DNA of 64,000 bases from Theocolax elegans. Lineage: Eukaryota > Arthropoda > Insecta > Hymenoptera > Cerocephalidae. Below the pieces are notes generated by a model. It searched no databases. It was not told where the DNA came from and was given only the letters and a program-made list of their open reading frames with translations. The position numbers were made by a program, and so were the translations under genes. The stretch is taken from the NCBI GenBank assembly GCA_026168455.1, contig CM047425.1, positions 43,172,711-43,236,710 on the forward strand, written 5' to 3'. Below are positions 11,350 to 22,713 of this stretch, one piece after another; positions within the stretch are counted from its first letter, which is position 1; each line of letters opens with the position of its first letter.

Positions 11350-12236
11350 GAGATTTGATTTAAAAGATTTATTAATGCCTAAGTCGATTACGACCTTAAA
11401 GCAAGAAAATATAATAGAATACAATTTTACTACAGAGTACACAATCAAATAACAATATATAATATTACAAAAAAAAAATATAACACGCTAATTGGGTTTA
11501 AATAAGTCTATATACATACAGATAAACGCATAGAATTATCAATTCATCATTCATCAATTTGGTTACCATCAATTAAATAACTTCTTAATCTATTCTTAAA
11601 AATATTTACATTGGTACTTAAACGAATATTAGTGGGCAAAGTGTCCCAGAAGATCATAGCTTGCAAAGTAAACGAGTTGACGTATGTATTAGTGTGCACG
11701 ATTGGTCTATTAAAAGACGAGTAGTTATTACGCTCTGATCGTCAAACATCACTGTTTGTTGGTGGAAGTAGTGCAAATAAATATTCAGGTCTATTAGTTG
11801 TTAGTACTTGGTAAGTTAATAATCCTATAAAATACATGCGGCGTTTTTTTACAGATAATTTAATTTTCTATAATAATCTGCAAGCCTAGCATCTTTCCTA
11901 AGACAAAAAATAAAACGCACACATACATTTAAGAGACATTGCAGTTTCAAATCCAAATAATCTGGGAGATCATTATACACCACACCATCAGTTGCTTACG
12001 TAAGTTAAAAGGAAGAAAATTTCCCCGATTCCGAAGCTTATGTAAAATAAAATGCACCCTCGATATAATATTAGATATGTGCGGGTTCCAATTGAGGTTT
12101 TTGCTAATTACCAAACCTAGATTACGTACCGAATGAACTAAGTCTATAGTATTACCGTCAATGACAATAGGTTTTAAAGTATCTCGAGAAATAAACCTGA
12201 GTTGTTGAACTGATCCTATCATAAGTGCCTTAGTTT
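11350..12236 (-). pseudogene. LINE reverse transcriptase C-terminal fragment and 3' end
   Basis: Minus-strand reading from 12236: NKTKALMIGSVQQL, then VHSVRNLGLVISKNLNWNPH, the block after the RT catalytic core in Jockey/CR1-type LINEs. After a small deletion and frame change near 11990 it continues VYNDLPDYLDLKLQCLLN, FIFCLRKDARLADYYRKL, then a stop. Weaker matches run to about 11560, followed by a 3' UTR with AATAAA on the minus strand near 11370. The element is 5' truncated at a (GA)n tract (12249-12268). The RT active site is not present. Clade assignment is tentative. Confidence 0.75.
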
Positions 12237-12269
12237 TATTATAATTAATAGAGAGAGAGAGAGAGAGCG

Positions 12270-12720
12270 AAAGAGCATAACGAATTGTGTGTGCCGCAAG
12301 TGTGCCAGCATCGCCAAAGGTTTGTGCGACCTAGTGCCAATATTCGAGAGCCGTTTTCCTTGCCTGTGTGTGCCGCGAACGCCCGTGTATTCCCCAGCTT
12401 CTTTCCTTGTGTAGCCAGCCTCGCTCGCCATGCAAATTCCGTGTACCCCAGCTTCTCCTCCTCCCCCCCTTTGTGCATGAAGTATAGCCGGCTTTACTCG
12501 ACGCGTATTTTAGCCGTGCCGTCCGCTGTTTCTTTATTCGGATCAATCACGTTATCTCAACTGAGTGTTCCCATCGTGTATCGAATCACGACTAATACGT
12601 TGGAGCGTACGCGACTGGCACCCGCTGTTATATTAATAAATAATTACTGAATAGGTAATAATTTAAGCTTTAATTCGATCACCCGCACCCTGATCCCCAG
12701 TGCGACGTGACATAATATAA
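12270..12720. other. GC-rich block, possibly LTR-derived
   Basis: A 450-bp block much richer in GC than its flanks, rich in CTTCTCC/TGTGCCG, with a late AATAAA (12635) and a distal CACCCGCACCCTGATCCCCA. No conserved coding sequence is visible in any frame. An LTR fragment is the likeliest guess, but no TG..CA boundary with a target duplication was found. Confidence 0.35.
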
Positions 12721-14230
12721 ATAATAATTTTGATCTTTTTTACAAGTCGCTATTACACCCACAAATTATTTTCGATTTTATCAATTCCATATACCACCTA
12801 TTTGCATGCAATATTAGAATTGCTGAATTTTAATTTGAGCTAACAATTGTCGCTACTCCGTCCTACCATTCTTTTAATTATTATTCCAACAAACAATAAT
12901 AGAAAGTATTTAATTAAAAAATTCTTTTTAAAAGTTCAAGCAATAGCTGTCAATACTTGCCCCTTCTACATTTCTTCAATATTAATTACTTATAACATTT
13001 ACATGACTCATAAATTTAATAATAAATTAAATATACTAATAAAATCATTTATTTGTAACAAATGAGGAGGCAAAAGAGAGATAGTGAAGCAGCATACAGA
13101 AGTGAAAAAGTCGTATGACATGTCACATCTGACAATCATCGCTATATATACTCTATCCAACAAGCTCATGCCATTATAACTTTATAAAAGATAATAAAAA
13201 GGGCTAACACATTAATTAACTTAAAAAATTTGTTTGGAATAATTATTTTAAAACCAGAATATAAACTATATTATTGTATACTAAATACATGTCAGGTGCA
13301 ATTTTTGCAGTCTAAACCTAAAAGCAACTACTAAATTATTAAGTTTTACTTACATGTGTTTCGAGACTCTGAAGATTATACTATTAAAAGTTTGCAAAAG
13401 AAGCCTAACTTCAATTTATGCTAAATGCTACTCTTGTATAAAACTTGTGGAAACAATTTTTTCTTCAAAAAAGTACTTTTGCTGGAATCATCGAATGTAA
13501 TATATCTTAATAATATAAACTGAAAATAAAACATTATAATAAGTAAGCAGGTAGTTAAATAATTCATTAAACATGTAGAATAAAAACTACAATTACTGTG
13601 TAATACAATTTTTGCAGTCTACCCACGTGAAAATAATTGGTACAGATTTTATAAAAATTGTCTACGCCAACAATATATAAAAGTGATTCTGTACGACTTT
13701 TATACAACCTGTGTAGAATTTTGTCACTGTGTACATAAAGTGTATACAAATTGTAGAGTGTGTACTGAAATTAGATTAATCATAAGATGAAACAAAAACA
13801 ACAGATTAATCTCCCTTCTAAAAATACTCACGTGAGAAATCACGTGGAGTTATCGACCAATTTTCCACGTGAGTACTTACGTGAGTAATCATGTGAGTAA
13901 TCACGCACTGAGAAAAAAGATGTTTTACAGTTAAACCGGCGCGTTAACTATTAACGAATATGTATTTAAATATGGCTCAACGAATATTCGTTAACTGTTA
14001 ACGAATTATTTATTGGTATAAAGATTTTAATATAAACTCACCGTGTATTAACAGTTAATGAATCGCGAGAAAGAATTTAATGAATATTATGTATTAAATG
14101 TAACAACATATTTATTTTTTTTTAAATTGACGAGCTAGAATTTTAAAGGTAAAGTTAAATTTACATATTATAAATATTAGTAAATAAGATATTCTTTATG
14201 ATTAAGAGAGAAAAAAATATTATTTCAATA
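12721..14230. other. AT-rich intergenic stretch with small palindromes
   Basis: No gene seen. CACGTGAG/CTCACGTG phrases cluster at 13825-13910. At 13940-14010 TTAACTATTAACGAATAT and ATATTCGTTAACTGTTAA form a near-perfect palindrome. A phrase around CAATTTTTGCAGTCTA occurs at 13297 and 13605. Confidence 0.45.
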
Positions 14231-14244
14231 AACAAACACTTTAT

Positions 14245-15146
14245 TCATAAATCTTTTAAACTTATTACATACCGGCCTTCTGCCGTCACATGAATTTTAA
14301 TCGCACGAATAAACATATTATAATTGAATACAAAATGTATTTTAACCTGATTTTTCGTTGGTAACAGAACTTGATAAGATTTGATGTGATCCAACATACC
14401 AAGAGTGATGCACTCTTTATACATAAAGATTAATTTATTATTTTTTTTACTTTTCATTATTCTCATAATAATGCCAAAAACTGGATCATCGTCAATATTA
14501 TTATATAGAAATATTGCAAAATATTTTTTGTACATAGTGCCATTTACTTTTACATGTGATATTTCATTTAAACCATTTTCAGTTTCATTTTCGCATCTAC
14601 CTAATTCTATATTAGTCTTAAATCCTTTTTTTCTATAAAATCGATATGCCAAATCTAACTGTAATTTAGTTGCTAAATAAAAATTACATTTACTCTAGAA
14701 TTGACAATACGAGCGTACTTTTTAGATTTTTTATGGTAGGATTCCCATTTGGTGCACGAATAATATTTAGGAGGTCCCATCGATAAAATACATGAAATAT
14801 AGTGGAGTATTATATGAAATTTCGGTTTAAGACTTTCATGGGAGATTGTAATATACAATGAGTTATATGATTTAAGTAATTGTTCTAACAAAACAAGATC
14901 TTGAGATGAAATAGCATCTTGATGAAGTATTAGTAGAATCTCATATAAAGTTTTATAAAGCTCCCATGCAAAGTCATTTTCAGGTATCAATTCACCTAAG
15001 ATAATACCAAAATATACAATGAGAAAATACATTTCAGAAGCTGTAATTATAATATATCCTTTGCGTATATGATTAGGATTGAGTGAAGACAGTTTATTGC
15101 CATGATCTATTTCAGAGAACTCAAAGTATTTAAGTCGATCGTTCAA
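14245..15146 (-). pseudogene. EnSpm/CACTA-like transposase C-terminal fragment
   Basis: Two minus-strand pieces separated by a one-base frameshift near 14690. The first (from 15146) has ITASEMYFLIVYFGIILGEL, then LKPKFHIILHYISCILSMGP and TKWESYHKKSKKYAR. This is the H-x-LHY / GP / ES-H pattern of the C-terminal domain of animal EnSpm-type transposases. The second carries KVNGTMYKKYFAIFLYN..DDPVFGIIMRI, matching the downstream region in the same proteins. The N-terminal DDE region is absent. It may be an old relative of the 10.6-kb element at 31002-41599, but it is a different part of the protein and was not aligned to it. Confidence 0.6.
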
Positions 15147-15227
15147 AATGTCTATAGTGAAATAATTATTGTAGATTAGGTATTGTATCGATAATTGATG
15201 AACACACTGTATTGTTTACATTACATT

Positions 15228-15264
15228 GCAACGTTTCGATGGAAATTCTCCATCCTCTTCAGGC
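15228..15264 (-). ncRNA. hammerhead-like motif, diverged copy
   Basis: The minus strand has CTGAAGA, a stem GATGGA/TCCATC, then GAAAC. Box 1 has A in place of U at the variable position of CUGANGA, so the core is still consistent. This looks like the tail of an older PLE copy beyond the intact one. Confidence 0.5.
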
Positions 15265-15330
15265 ATTACCTTTATTACACATATTTTACATTAGATTATA
15301 ATAACAAGATTAAGTATACATATATTATAA

Positions 15331-15427
15331 TTAGGAGTAGTTTAGGTTTTCCTCGATATTGATGAACAAACCATATTTATTTATTTGGCGACGTTTCGAT
15401 GGATATCCTCCATCCTCATCAGGCTAT
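15331..15427 (-). repeat. PLE terminal repeat (downstream copy) with hammerhead-like motif
   Basis: Identical over 97 of 97 bases to 18909-19005 in the same orientation. The two flank the intact PLE ORF as pseudo-LTR-like direct repeats, usual for Penelope-like elements. The minus strand at 15424-15388 carries the hammerhead core CTGATGAG..GAAAC. Confidence 0.85.
15388..15424 (-). ncRNA. hammerhead ribozyme-like motif in PLE repeat
   Basis: Minus strand: box 1 CTGATGA, a 6-bp stem GATGGA/TCCATC with one extra G before it, and box 2 GAAAC followed by GTC. This matches the CUGAUGA..GAAA hammerhead core known from PLE terminal repeats. Stem III would be very short, so self-cleavage cannot be judged from sequence alone. 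Confidence 0.65.
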
Positions 15428-16275
15428 ACCTTTTTATTAAAAAATGATTTCATTTTACAACATCTTTTAAACACAATTTTTACATATATAAATCTAAGTT
15501 ACTTACTATTTCGTCAATATATAGGTATACACATATTATTAACAGCATCTCTGATGCGTCGCTCTATAATTGAAAACAATGATTAAAATAACAAACGTTT
15601 AACAATTTTTTTTGCACAGAGATTGAGGTTATATATAACATACCTTTCCCCTATTGTTGTGTCCATAATCAACACAAAAAATTGAAAATTAAATAAATAC
15701 TTGAAGAACATTAGAAAATAAGTTAACACATAATCACACATATTAAGCAAAAGGCAGTCGGTTAATACTGAAAAATTTGAAATCTCACGTCCCCCGTTTT
15801 CAGAGACACCTATGCGATCAATCTTAATCAGATCGACAACACAGTCATCCCCACCACAGGCGCGAAACTTCAAATTAAGTACATTATGTGTACTGATAAG
15901 TAATAAAAATTAATAAATTATTTATGATTATTTACAAGAGAACTCAAAAAATTTTTTTATAAGACTAAATTAAAATTTACCATTTCAATAAAAAAATATT
16001 TTTTTTTTCCCCGTTAAAACAAATAATAATTGGTAATAAAAATTTAAAAAATTAAATTTAAGTAGTTAAGTATTTTATTAAATTTTAAATATAGTAGATT
16101 AACTAAACAATTTTTATAATAATGAAGAATCTTTTAATTATGAACCTAAATGAAAAGAAATTAAAAAAACACCAAAAATATATATTTGAATTTACCGCGT
16201 CGCGCATCGTGCAAGACACAGTACGCGCAGTAAGAATCGATCAACACGCAAGTCAATCACTCAGAGAGATACACA
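15428..16275 (-). other. PLE downstream (3') region
   Basis: Non-coding region between the PLE stop and its downstream terminal repeat. Segments such as CAGCATCTCTGA.. and CAGAGACACCT recur in the arms of the palindrome at 59136-60528, which therefore derives from this part of a related PLE. Confidence 0.6.
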
Positions 16276-18840
16276 TTATAATTTAGATTTTAATTTAATA
16301 CTATTGATAATGTCACTGTAATGTTGACTAAGATGTCTATTATCGTCTTTGCAATTGATCGCATTATGTTGCAGATTTATGTGGATCATTTCTGATAATA
16401 CTCGTTTTTTCCAATTCTTTTCAGTATCAAGTATTTTGACGTTGTCAAAATCTAACGAATGATCATATGCGAGCATATGTTCATTGATTACATAGTGCGA
16501 CTCAGTTTTGTTTATATTAGCTTTATGTTCTTTAATACGACATTTTACTTGTCTCTTTGTTTCACCCACATAACTAGCATTACAATCTTTACAATCTATT
16601 TTATACACTACATTAGTTTTAGTTAATTTGTCTATTTTATCTTTGCCCCTCACAATAACACCATCAATTTTATTATAAATTTTAGGTATAACTTTGATAG
16701 CTTTGCCCTTCATAGAACCAGATATTTTTTCATAAAATTTAGGAATAAAAGGAATATTTAAAGTTGCTTTATAATTAGTTACTACTCTATTATTAACTTG
16801 ATCATTGTTATGACTAGAACTATATTTTATTTTCTCTAATCTTTTTCTTACATTATGATTTATAAACTTTTTTGGGTAACAATTATTTTTTAAAAATTCT
16901 TTGACTAGTTTAATATTGGTTCCATGAAATTTTTCATGTGCTAACAAAATTGCCTTGTCCACCAATGTATATACCATAGCCCGTTTCTGCTGTATTGTAT
17001 GACTAGATTCAAAATGTAAAAATCGTCCTGAAAAGGTATCTTTCCTATACCAATTAGTAATAACTTTTCTATTTTCATTTCTTATTAGTGATACCTCTAA
17101 AAAACTTATATAACCATTATTCTCTTTTTCATGAGTGAACTGCAATTTCTCATGGTAGTTATTGAAAACTTCAATTACATTTGTTAATTTATTTTCGGGA
17201 ATACACATAATTGTATCATCCACATATCTGTAATAGAACGGTGGAATAAAATCTAATTTTTTGAGACAGTATTGCTCCAAATCTGTCATAACAATATCAG
17301 CAAAAATCGGGCTTACCGGGCTGCCCATAGGACTTCCATATAGTTGTTGATAATATTTATTATCCCATTGAAAATAAGTGTTGCGCATCAAAAATTTTAC
17401 TGCTTCAATTAATTCATGTAGAGAAATATTATGTATTTTTCTTATTAAATGGTATCTTTTTTCAATACCTTTAAGAACTAATTCTTCTGGAACATTAGTG
17501 AACAAGGAGACTACATCTTGTGAAATTATTATATAATTTGCAGGAATGTCACAGTTGCTAAGTTTTTTAATTAATTCGACACTATTTTTTACATAATATT
17601 TAGGTTTCTTAATACTATTTGTGATCATTTTTTCCACAATTTTGGATAGTTTATATGTGGGGCTACCAATACAAGATACAATAGGTCTTAGTGGTACATC
17701 CTTCTTGTGTATCTTTGGCAGCCCATAAATTCTTGGTAACGTTGTATCAGTTTGTGTTATTTCATTCCTATGGTATTTTTTATCTAATAACTCTAACTCA
17801 TTCCATTTTTTCATTATTGCGTGTGCATCTTTTTGGAGTTTGTTTAATTGATTTTTCATAATTTGACGATATGTGTTTTTATCAGATATTAATTTCTCCA
17901 TTTTTTCTTTATAAGTCTGAGTTTCTATAGCAACTGTGACATTGCCTTTGTCAGCAAATGTAAAAAATATATCCTTGTTATTTCTTAAAAATCTTTTTGT
18001 TTGATTCAATCTCTGTGCAAACAATCTATCTTCATACTTAATGTGTTCAGTTTTTTTGAAGCTATTCGTCATGCAATTTGTAACATTTTTTCTAATAAAA
18101 TTGACAGTTTGCTGGGAAAACTCATTATTCTCAAATAATTGTTCTACATTTTTTATGGTTTCAATTATTGTATGTTTGTCAAAACTGTTACTTGTACTAT
18201 ATTTGTGTCCTAAACTTACTGTATCTTTAACCTCATCTGGAATATTTGTATTAGTCAAATTAACGAACCACTTATTATTTGTAGCGATTCTATTCTGTTG
18301 CAAATCACAATTATTTGAGAAATTAATCCGCTTATTACCATTGTTTTCAATTTTACAATTATATAACTTATCGAATTTTTTCTTATGTACTAAATCTAAC
18401 TTTCTTTTTATAACATTGGTTCTAACTTCTTGTCTTAAAACAAATTCTTCTATAATTGTTTTTTCTATTTTGTTCTCTAGTATATTTTTAATGTAATTAA
18501 TATTTTTGTTAATATAAGAAATGTGTATGTTTACATCAACTATTTCTGCTTTTAACATTTTATTTTGAAGATGAATTATATCATTTTGTATTATATCTTT
18601 TGCAGTATTACTGATGAATGTGATGTGTTTCAAATTATTTCGTATGTTTTTTAAATGTGTTGGTAGCAAATCGAACCGTCTGCATTTTAATAGAAAAATT
18701 CTCTGTGACTTAGCTTTACTTAATTTTTCACTTAAATCAGCCAATCTTTTCAGCAACAATGTAGTGCGTCGTCCATGTGTGTTGGTTATGTGTGTGTAAA
18801 AAGATGTTCGTTGATCCTCGTTGTTATGGGACACTTTCAT
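16276..18840 (-). CDS. Penelope-like element RT + GIY-YIG endonuclease, intact
   Basis: An uninterrupted 854-residue ORF. The N-terminal part has MKVSHNNEDQRTSFYTHI and a long basic helical region. The RT core includes LPRIYGLPKIHKK, the catalytic Asp in IIISQDVVSLFTN, GSPMGSPVSP, and FYYRYVDDTIMC with the YVDD site. The C-terminus from about residue 742 is a GIY-YIG nuclease: VYKIDCKDCNASYVGETKRQ with CxxC, CRIKEH with Arg, and KRVLSEMIHI with the metal-binding Glu. PLE proteins copy the element RNA onto DNA nicked by the GIY-YIG domain. Length and domain order fit the family. With no stop or frameshift, and identical flanking 97-bp repeats, this copy looks recent and possibly competent. ATG at 18840 chosen as the first in frame with family N-terminal similarity. 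Confidence 0.95.
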   Translation of the reverse strand: MKVSHNNEDQRTSFYTHITNTHGRRTTLLLKRLADLSEKLSKAKSQRIFLLKCRRFDLLPTHLKNIRNNLKHITFISNTAKDIIQNDIIHLQNKMLKAEIVDVNIHISYINKNINYIKNILENKIEKTIIEEFVLRQEVRTNVIKRKLDLVHKKKFDKLYNCKIENNGNKRINFSNNCDLQQNRIATNNKWFVNLTNTNIPDEVKDTVSLGHKYSTSNSFDKHTIIETIKNVEQLFENNEFSQQTVNFIRKNVTNCMTNSFKKTEHIKYEDRLFAQRLNQTKRFLRNNKDIFFTFADKGNVTVAIETQTYKEKMEKLISDKNTYRQIMKNQLNKLQKDAHAIMKKWNELELLDKKYHRNEITQTDTTLPRIYGLPKIHKKDVPLRPIVSCIGSPTYKLSKIVEKMITNSIKKPKYYVKNSVELIKKLSNCDIPANYIIISQDVVSLFTNVPEELVLKGIEKRYHLIRKIHNISLHELIEAVKFLMRNTYFQWDNKYYQQLYGSPMGSPVSPIFADIVMTDLEQYCLKKLDFIPPFYYRYVDDTIMCIPENKLTNVIEVFNNYHEKLQFTHEKENNGYISFLEVSLIRNENRKVITNWYRKDTFSGRFLHFESSHTIQQKRAMVYTLVDKAILLAHEKFHGTNIKLVKEFLKNNCYPKKFINHNVRKRLEKIKYSSSHNNDQVNNRVVTNYKATLNIPFIPKFYEKISGSMKGKAIKVIPKIYNKIDGVIVRGKDKIDKLTKTNVVYKIDCKDCNASYVGETKRQVKCRIKEHKANINKTESHYVINEHMLAYDHSLDFDNVKILDTEKNWKKRVLSEMIHINLQHNAINCKDDNRHLSQHYSDIINSIKLKSKL

Positions 18841-18908
18841 TTAGGATACAATTTTCAATCAAAATCCAAATAATTATTAAGTGATTTTTTGTCGTCCATG
18901 CAGTGTAT

Positions 18909-19005
18909 TTAGGAGTAGTTTAGGTTTTCCTCGATATTGATGAACAAACCATATTTATTTATTTGGCGACGTTTCGATGGATATCCTCCATCCTCATCAG
19001 GCTAT
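18909..19005 (-). repeat. PLE terminal repeat (upstream copy) with hammerhead-like motif
   Basis: The second of the two identical 97-bp direct repeats around the PLE. The hammerhead core is on the minus strand at 19002-18966, i.e. 5' of the ORF in element orientation. Confidence 0.85.
18966..19002 (-). ncRNA. hammerhead ribozyme-like motif in upstream PLE repeat
   Basis: Same sequence as the downstream motif: CTGATGA, GATGGA/TCCATC stem, GAAACGTC. Two ribozyme-like units in the same orientation around one ORF could trim the element RNA at repeat boundaries; that role is inferred from published PLE hammerheads. Confidence 0.65.
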
Positions 19006-19019
19006 TAATTGTTCATTAA

Positions 19020-19541
19020 CACACGTATATATATATTATATATTACACCGCTGGTGTAAGTTATGTCCTAAAATACATGAAAATTAGTGATTTTATGAGG
19101 TTTATGGCGTATAACTTACACCAGCAGTCTTGGCCAATAATCTAACCACAGCCATTCGAAAGCTCTCAAAAAATGTGATCTTTTGAGCAGTGTTAGATCA
19201 AAATCGATTATGGCGTGGTCGCCTTTTTTTGATATTAAATATTTTCGAGTGCCCTATCTCTTCGAGATTTTAAAAGTAAGAATTGTAAGCCAAGTGGATA
19301 AGTTCTAAAGATTATTTTGAACAAAAGTTGTTTATAATGTATTTTCAAAAAAATCAATAGATTTTGAGAAAAATGGCTTTAAACATAGTAATTTTTCTAA
19401 AAAATTGAAAAAATTTCCATTTTTCATGGTGGAATAACTTTTAGGCAATTTTTTTTTCTATCTTCTCAAAGATATTTCCAGTCTGTTCACAAAATTTGGA
19501 GTGATTTAAAATTTTCATCGTACCACTTGACGTGAAATAGC

Positions 19542-19577
<36 letters not shown>

Positions 19578-19580
19578 TTA
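19020..19580. repeat. non-coding repeat ending in (TA)n, with a 15-bp hairpin
   Basis: GCTGGTGTAAGTTAT (19051) and ATAACTTACACCAGC form a perfect hairpin with a 50-nt loop. The right part (CAAAATTTGGAGTGATTT..CCACTTGACGTG.. then TA repeats) resembles 52385-52450 (CCAAAATTTGGTGCATTTT..CCACTTCGCGTGG then TA repeats), which abuts the Mutator-like fragment. It may be a non-autonomous end of that family. Confidence 0.5.
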
Positions 19581-19859
19581 CATTTTTAATTTTTATTTTG
19601 ATCAATACGAATTCCGCTTGATTAATACTTTTAATTCTCTTTGAAATTGTTGTATAATATTGATTGTGTTACTCTATTACTATGTTATAATGAAAACTAC
19701 GTGTTTATACTCTACCCAATAAACCTTGAGTTAAATGCCATTGCAAATATAAAGTCTGATTACTTAAGCTATACATTTACAAAACTTGCGTTTGGGGGGT
19801 TTGGACCTCCATAAACATTAAAAAAGAGTATCGACAAACTCTTATCGTACAATAATACT

Positions 19860-20205
19860 CGTTTATGCATCTTTTAATGGGGCTCGTCTGAAGTCCTATT
19901 GAATTTTTGGGCTTGGGCCCATTAGAGCAGGGAATTAGGATACCGAGACATGTGGTCAACCAAAAATTAGACCATATTAACGGAAACCAGTGTACGATAA
20001 AGTGCAATCAGCACCGAGAGTTACTATTAGAGCTGATACCCTGTAATAGTGACTTCAGGGGCCCCTACTGTGGGACCTATTGCGTTTAGAGCTTTGTGCC
20101 CATTGAGACTTTTTTTCAGGACGCCAAGACACACAACATAAAAAATTCAGCGAAATTGACGGAAACCACATTTTCCATAGGCGTGTTACGGGGTCCTTTA
20201 TTTGG
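19860..20205. repeat. diverged tandem duplication
   Basis: Two loose copies share GGGCTTGGGCCCATT / GAGCTTTGTGCCCATT and a later ..TTAACGGAAACCA / ..TTGACGGAAACCA, about 170 bp apart. GC is higher than in the flanks. No coding signal is convincing. Confidence 0.4.
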
Positions 20206-20214
20206 AATGAAAAA

Positions 20215-20455
20215 ATTGATTTATTTGTAATTGTTATTCATAATTATATATACTATAGTATATAGTACGCTTAATAAATATTTAGTAAAAATAGATAAAT
20301 ATATACTTGCTCACAACAAATGATTTATTACGAATTAACAAATTGATTATTTGTAATTATTATTCAAAATTATTATAAGCTTAATAAATATTTAGTAAAA
20401 GCAATTAAATATATATACTTGCTCACAACAAATAATTTATTACGAACGAACAAAA
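20215..20455. repeat. two tandem copies of about 115-125 bp
   Basis: Copies share GCTTAATAAATATTTAGTAAAA and TACTTGCTCACAACAAAT, starting near 20217 and 20342. Nothing else is recognised. Confidence 0.7.
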
Positions 20456-20869
20456 TGTATGCAATATTTATTACAATTAAATAAACCGTTTGTTAAAAAT
20501 GGTAGTTTCAGATAACGTCCACTAAGTGTACACGCAAACGACTAACTTTTCTCATGATTAGTATACAAGAAAATTTAAAAACTTGCAGAATATGTGCGTA
20601 TACAATTGTACCGATGCGATCTGCGAATATATAAATGCGTTTATTTCCGAGTGCGATAAAATTATCCGTAAATTAAGTCATGCGTTTTAGAAAATAAAGC
20701 AAGGAAGAAGAAATTTAGTGATTGAAACAAACTCCTAAAAATCATTCCCAGTAAGTATCGTAAAACATTAATAACTAATAAATAAATTACTGTAATGATA
20801 ATGAAGAAAATTCTTTTATGCAAACATAAACGAAAATTATTACTACCATTATTAAATATTTGGTTGAAA

Positions 20870-21035
20870 CAAATAAATATTAATTTGTTTGTAGACTCAA
20901 ATTTGCCTAAACAACTAAGTATTTGTTTGTTTGTAGAATCAAATTTGTCGAAACAACTAAATATTTGTTTGTTTGCAGAATCAAATTTGTCGAAACAACT
21001 ACTTATTTATTTGTTTAGAGAAAATGCTTGTTCAA
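20870..21035. repeat. 42-bp tandem repeat, read through by a small ORF
   Basis: A unit around CAAATTTGTCGAAACAACTAA repeats about 3.5 times with a 42-bp period. Because 42 is a multiple of three, the plus-strand ORF 20795-21082 stays open and shows a 14-residue repeat (e.g. ICLFVESNLSKQLN). Related TTTGTTTGATT phrases continue to 21200. A real protein is doubtful. Confidence 0.65.
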
Positions 21036-21851
21036 TACGACTGATTATTTGTTTAATTATAATAAATGTTTCTTATATGTGAATAATTATTTGCTTCTAC
21101 CAAACATTTTCATTTGGTTGAGTCAACCAAATATTCCACTGGGAGAATACAAGTAAATAATTTAGTTGGATCAAATAAATTTTATTTGATTTCACTAAAT
21201 TTTCTTTTTAGTGTAGGAGTAACTTAAAGAAGTCCTTCCAATAAAAATGGACAAAGACGAACCTATCAACAAATTTGTTACTCGTCTTTCAAAAGCACAA
21301 AATGGCAATAACGTCTGCTTCTTAAAACTGAAAAAACAATGTATAATATAGTCAACTTTATAGATAATATAACACGAGGTTGAAAGTTTGCAACGCCACA
21401 GTTATCGACACAGTGAACGAAAAATTGCATTTTGAAAAATGTAAAATGCAATTTTACGCATACTATATCGAAAATATGCATATATAATATGAATAACTAC
21501 ATTTTACTTTTTGTTTGTTATATTTCAAATTGCACTTCTTGGTTAGGTATGAAAAAAAGTGTCTAGTTATATACATATATATGCTTCATAAATGTAAGAG
21601 ATAATTTACTATACTTACATTAATCATACGTATGAGCTTCTTAACAATAGAATTGGAAACAATTTGATAAAAAGATGCTAATTAGTGCTTACACGATAGA
21701 AAGCACGCACGACGATGTCGAAACTTCCTGTCGATGCGAGATATTTTTCTTCTGAATAATTACAAACGAACTGTACGGTACGGTAGGGGTCATTGACGGC
21801 ACTTCCGCGAATCGCGCGATCCAGAGTCGGATCGGTGGAATGGAAACTAAC

Positions 21852-22531
21852 TTACAAGGGGAGTACATGACCTCCGGGAAACGGATCTCATCCTAACTTT
21901 GGTATGTCTTTTATAATATAAAAATATGAACAAAGCCAAGTTATCTCTTGCCAATGGCCACTTTTACGGAAGTTATTCGACATCCAATAATAATAGCAGT
22001 AAAAAATATTTCCAATTCGGTTGCTTATAACTCGAAAACAAATAAAGATAAACAATCAAACCAAAAACCGGAAGAAAGTTGAGTTCAAGTAGATATGGTT
22101 TAAAAAAAAGAAGCTCAAATTGCTTAATTTGAAGCAAAGTTATGAAGAAAATAAGAAATTGAAGATTATTAAGCCAAAAGAAACAATAAATTTTTCATAT
22201 TAAATTTTGACTTAATAATCTTCAATTTCTTATTTTCTACATTACTTTGCTACAAATTAAGCAATTTGAGCTTTTTTTTTAAACCATATCTATTTGAACT
22301 CAACTTTCTTCCGGTTTTTGGTTCGATTGTTTATCTTTATTTGTTTTTGAGTTATAGGCGACCGAATTGGAAGTATTTTTTATTGCTATTATTATTGGAT
22401 GTCGAATAACTTCCGTAAAAGTGGCCATTGGCAAGAGATAACTTGGCTTTGTTCATATTTTTATATTATAAAAGACATACCAAAGTTAGGATGAGATCCG
22501 TTTCCCGGAGGTCATGTACTCCCCTTGTTAG
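21852..22531. mobile_element. foldback / long-TIR MITE with TTA flanks
   Basis: CAAGGGGAGTACATGACCTC at the left pairs with GAGGTCATGTACTCCCCTTG at the right. The arms remain nearly complementary for about 330 bp to a centre near 22190. The left end is preceded by TTA and the right end followed by TTA. A 3-bp TWA duplication is the habit of PIF/Harbinger elements, so that superfamily is a guess. No coding sequence inside. Confidence 0.75.
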
Positions 22532-22713
22532 TTTGATACAATCAAAATCTTACGTACTTCCCAAGGTATGAGATATTACCTACGCAGTTACCCAGAAATC
22601 TTCCAGAGGTTATTCTAGCATATTTCACAAAACGTTCAGCGGAAGCTTGTTGGAAGATTCCGCTAATAGTTATTACTATGTTACAAGGAAGGTTGTATTA
22701 CAAACGTTTTCTA

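Noticed and set aside
12285..12650. Plus ORF of 121 residues in the GC-rich block
   Set aside because: Overlapping ORFs exist in several frames on both strands, as expected from GC content, and none shows a domain.
15583..15873. Minus ORF of 96 residues
   Set aside because: Lies in the non-coding PLE downstream region; its counterpart in the palindrome arms is not open.
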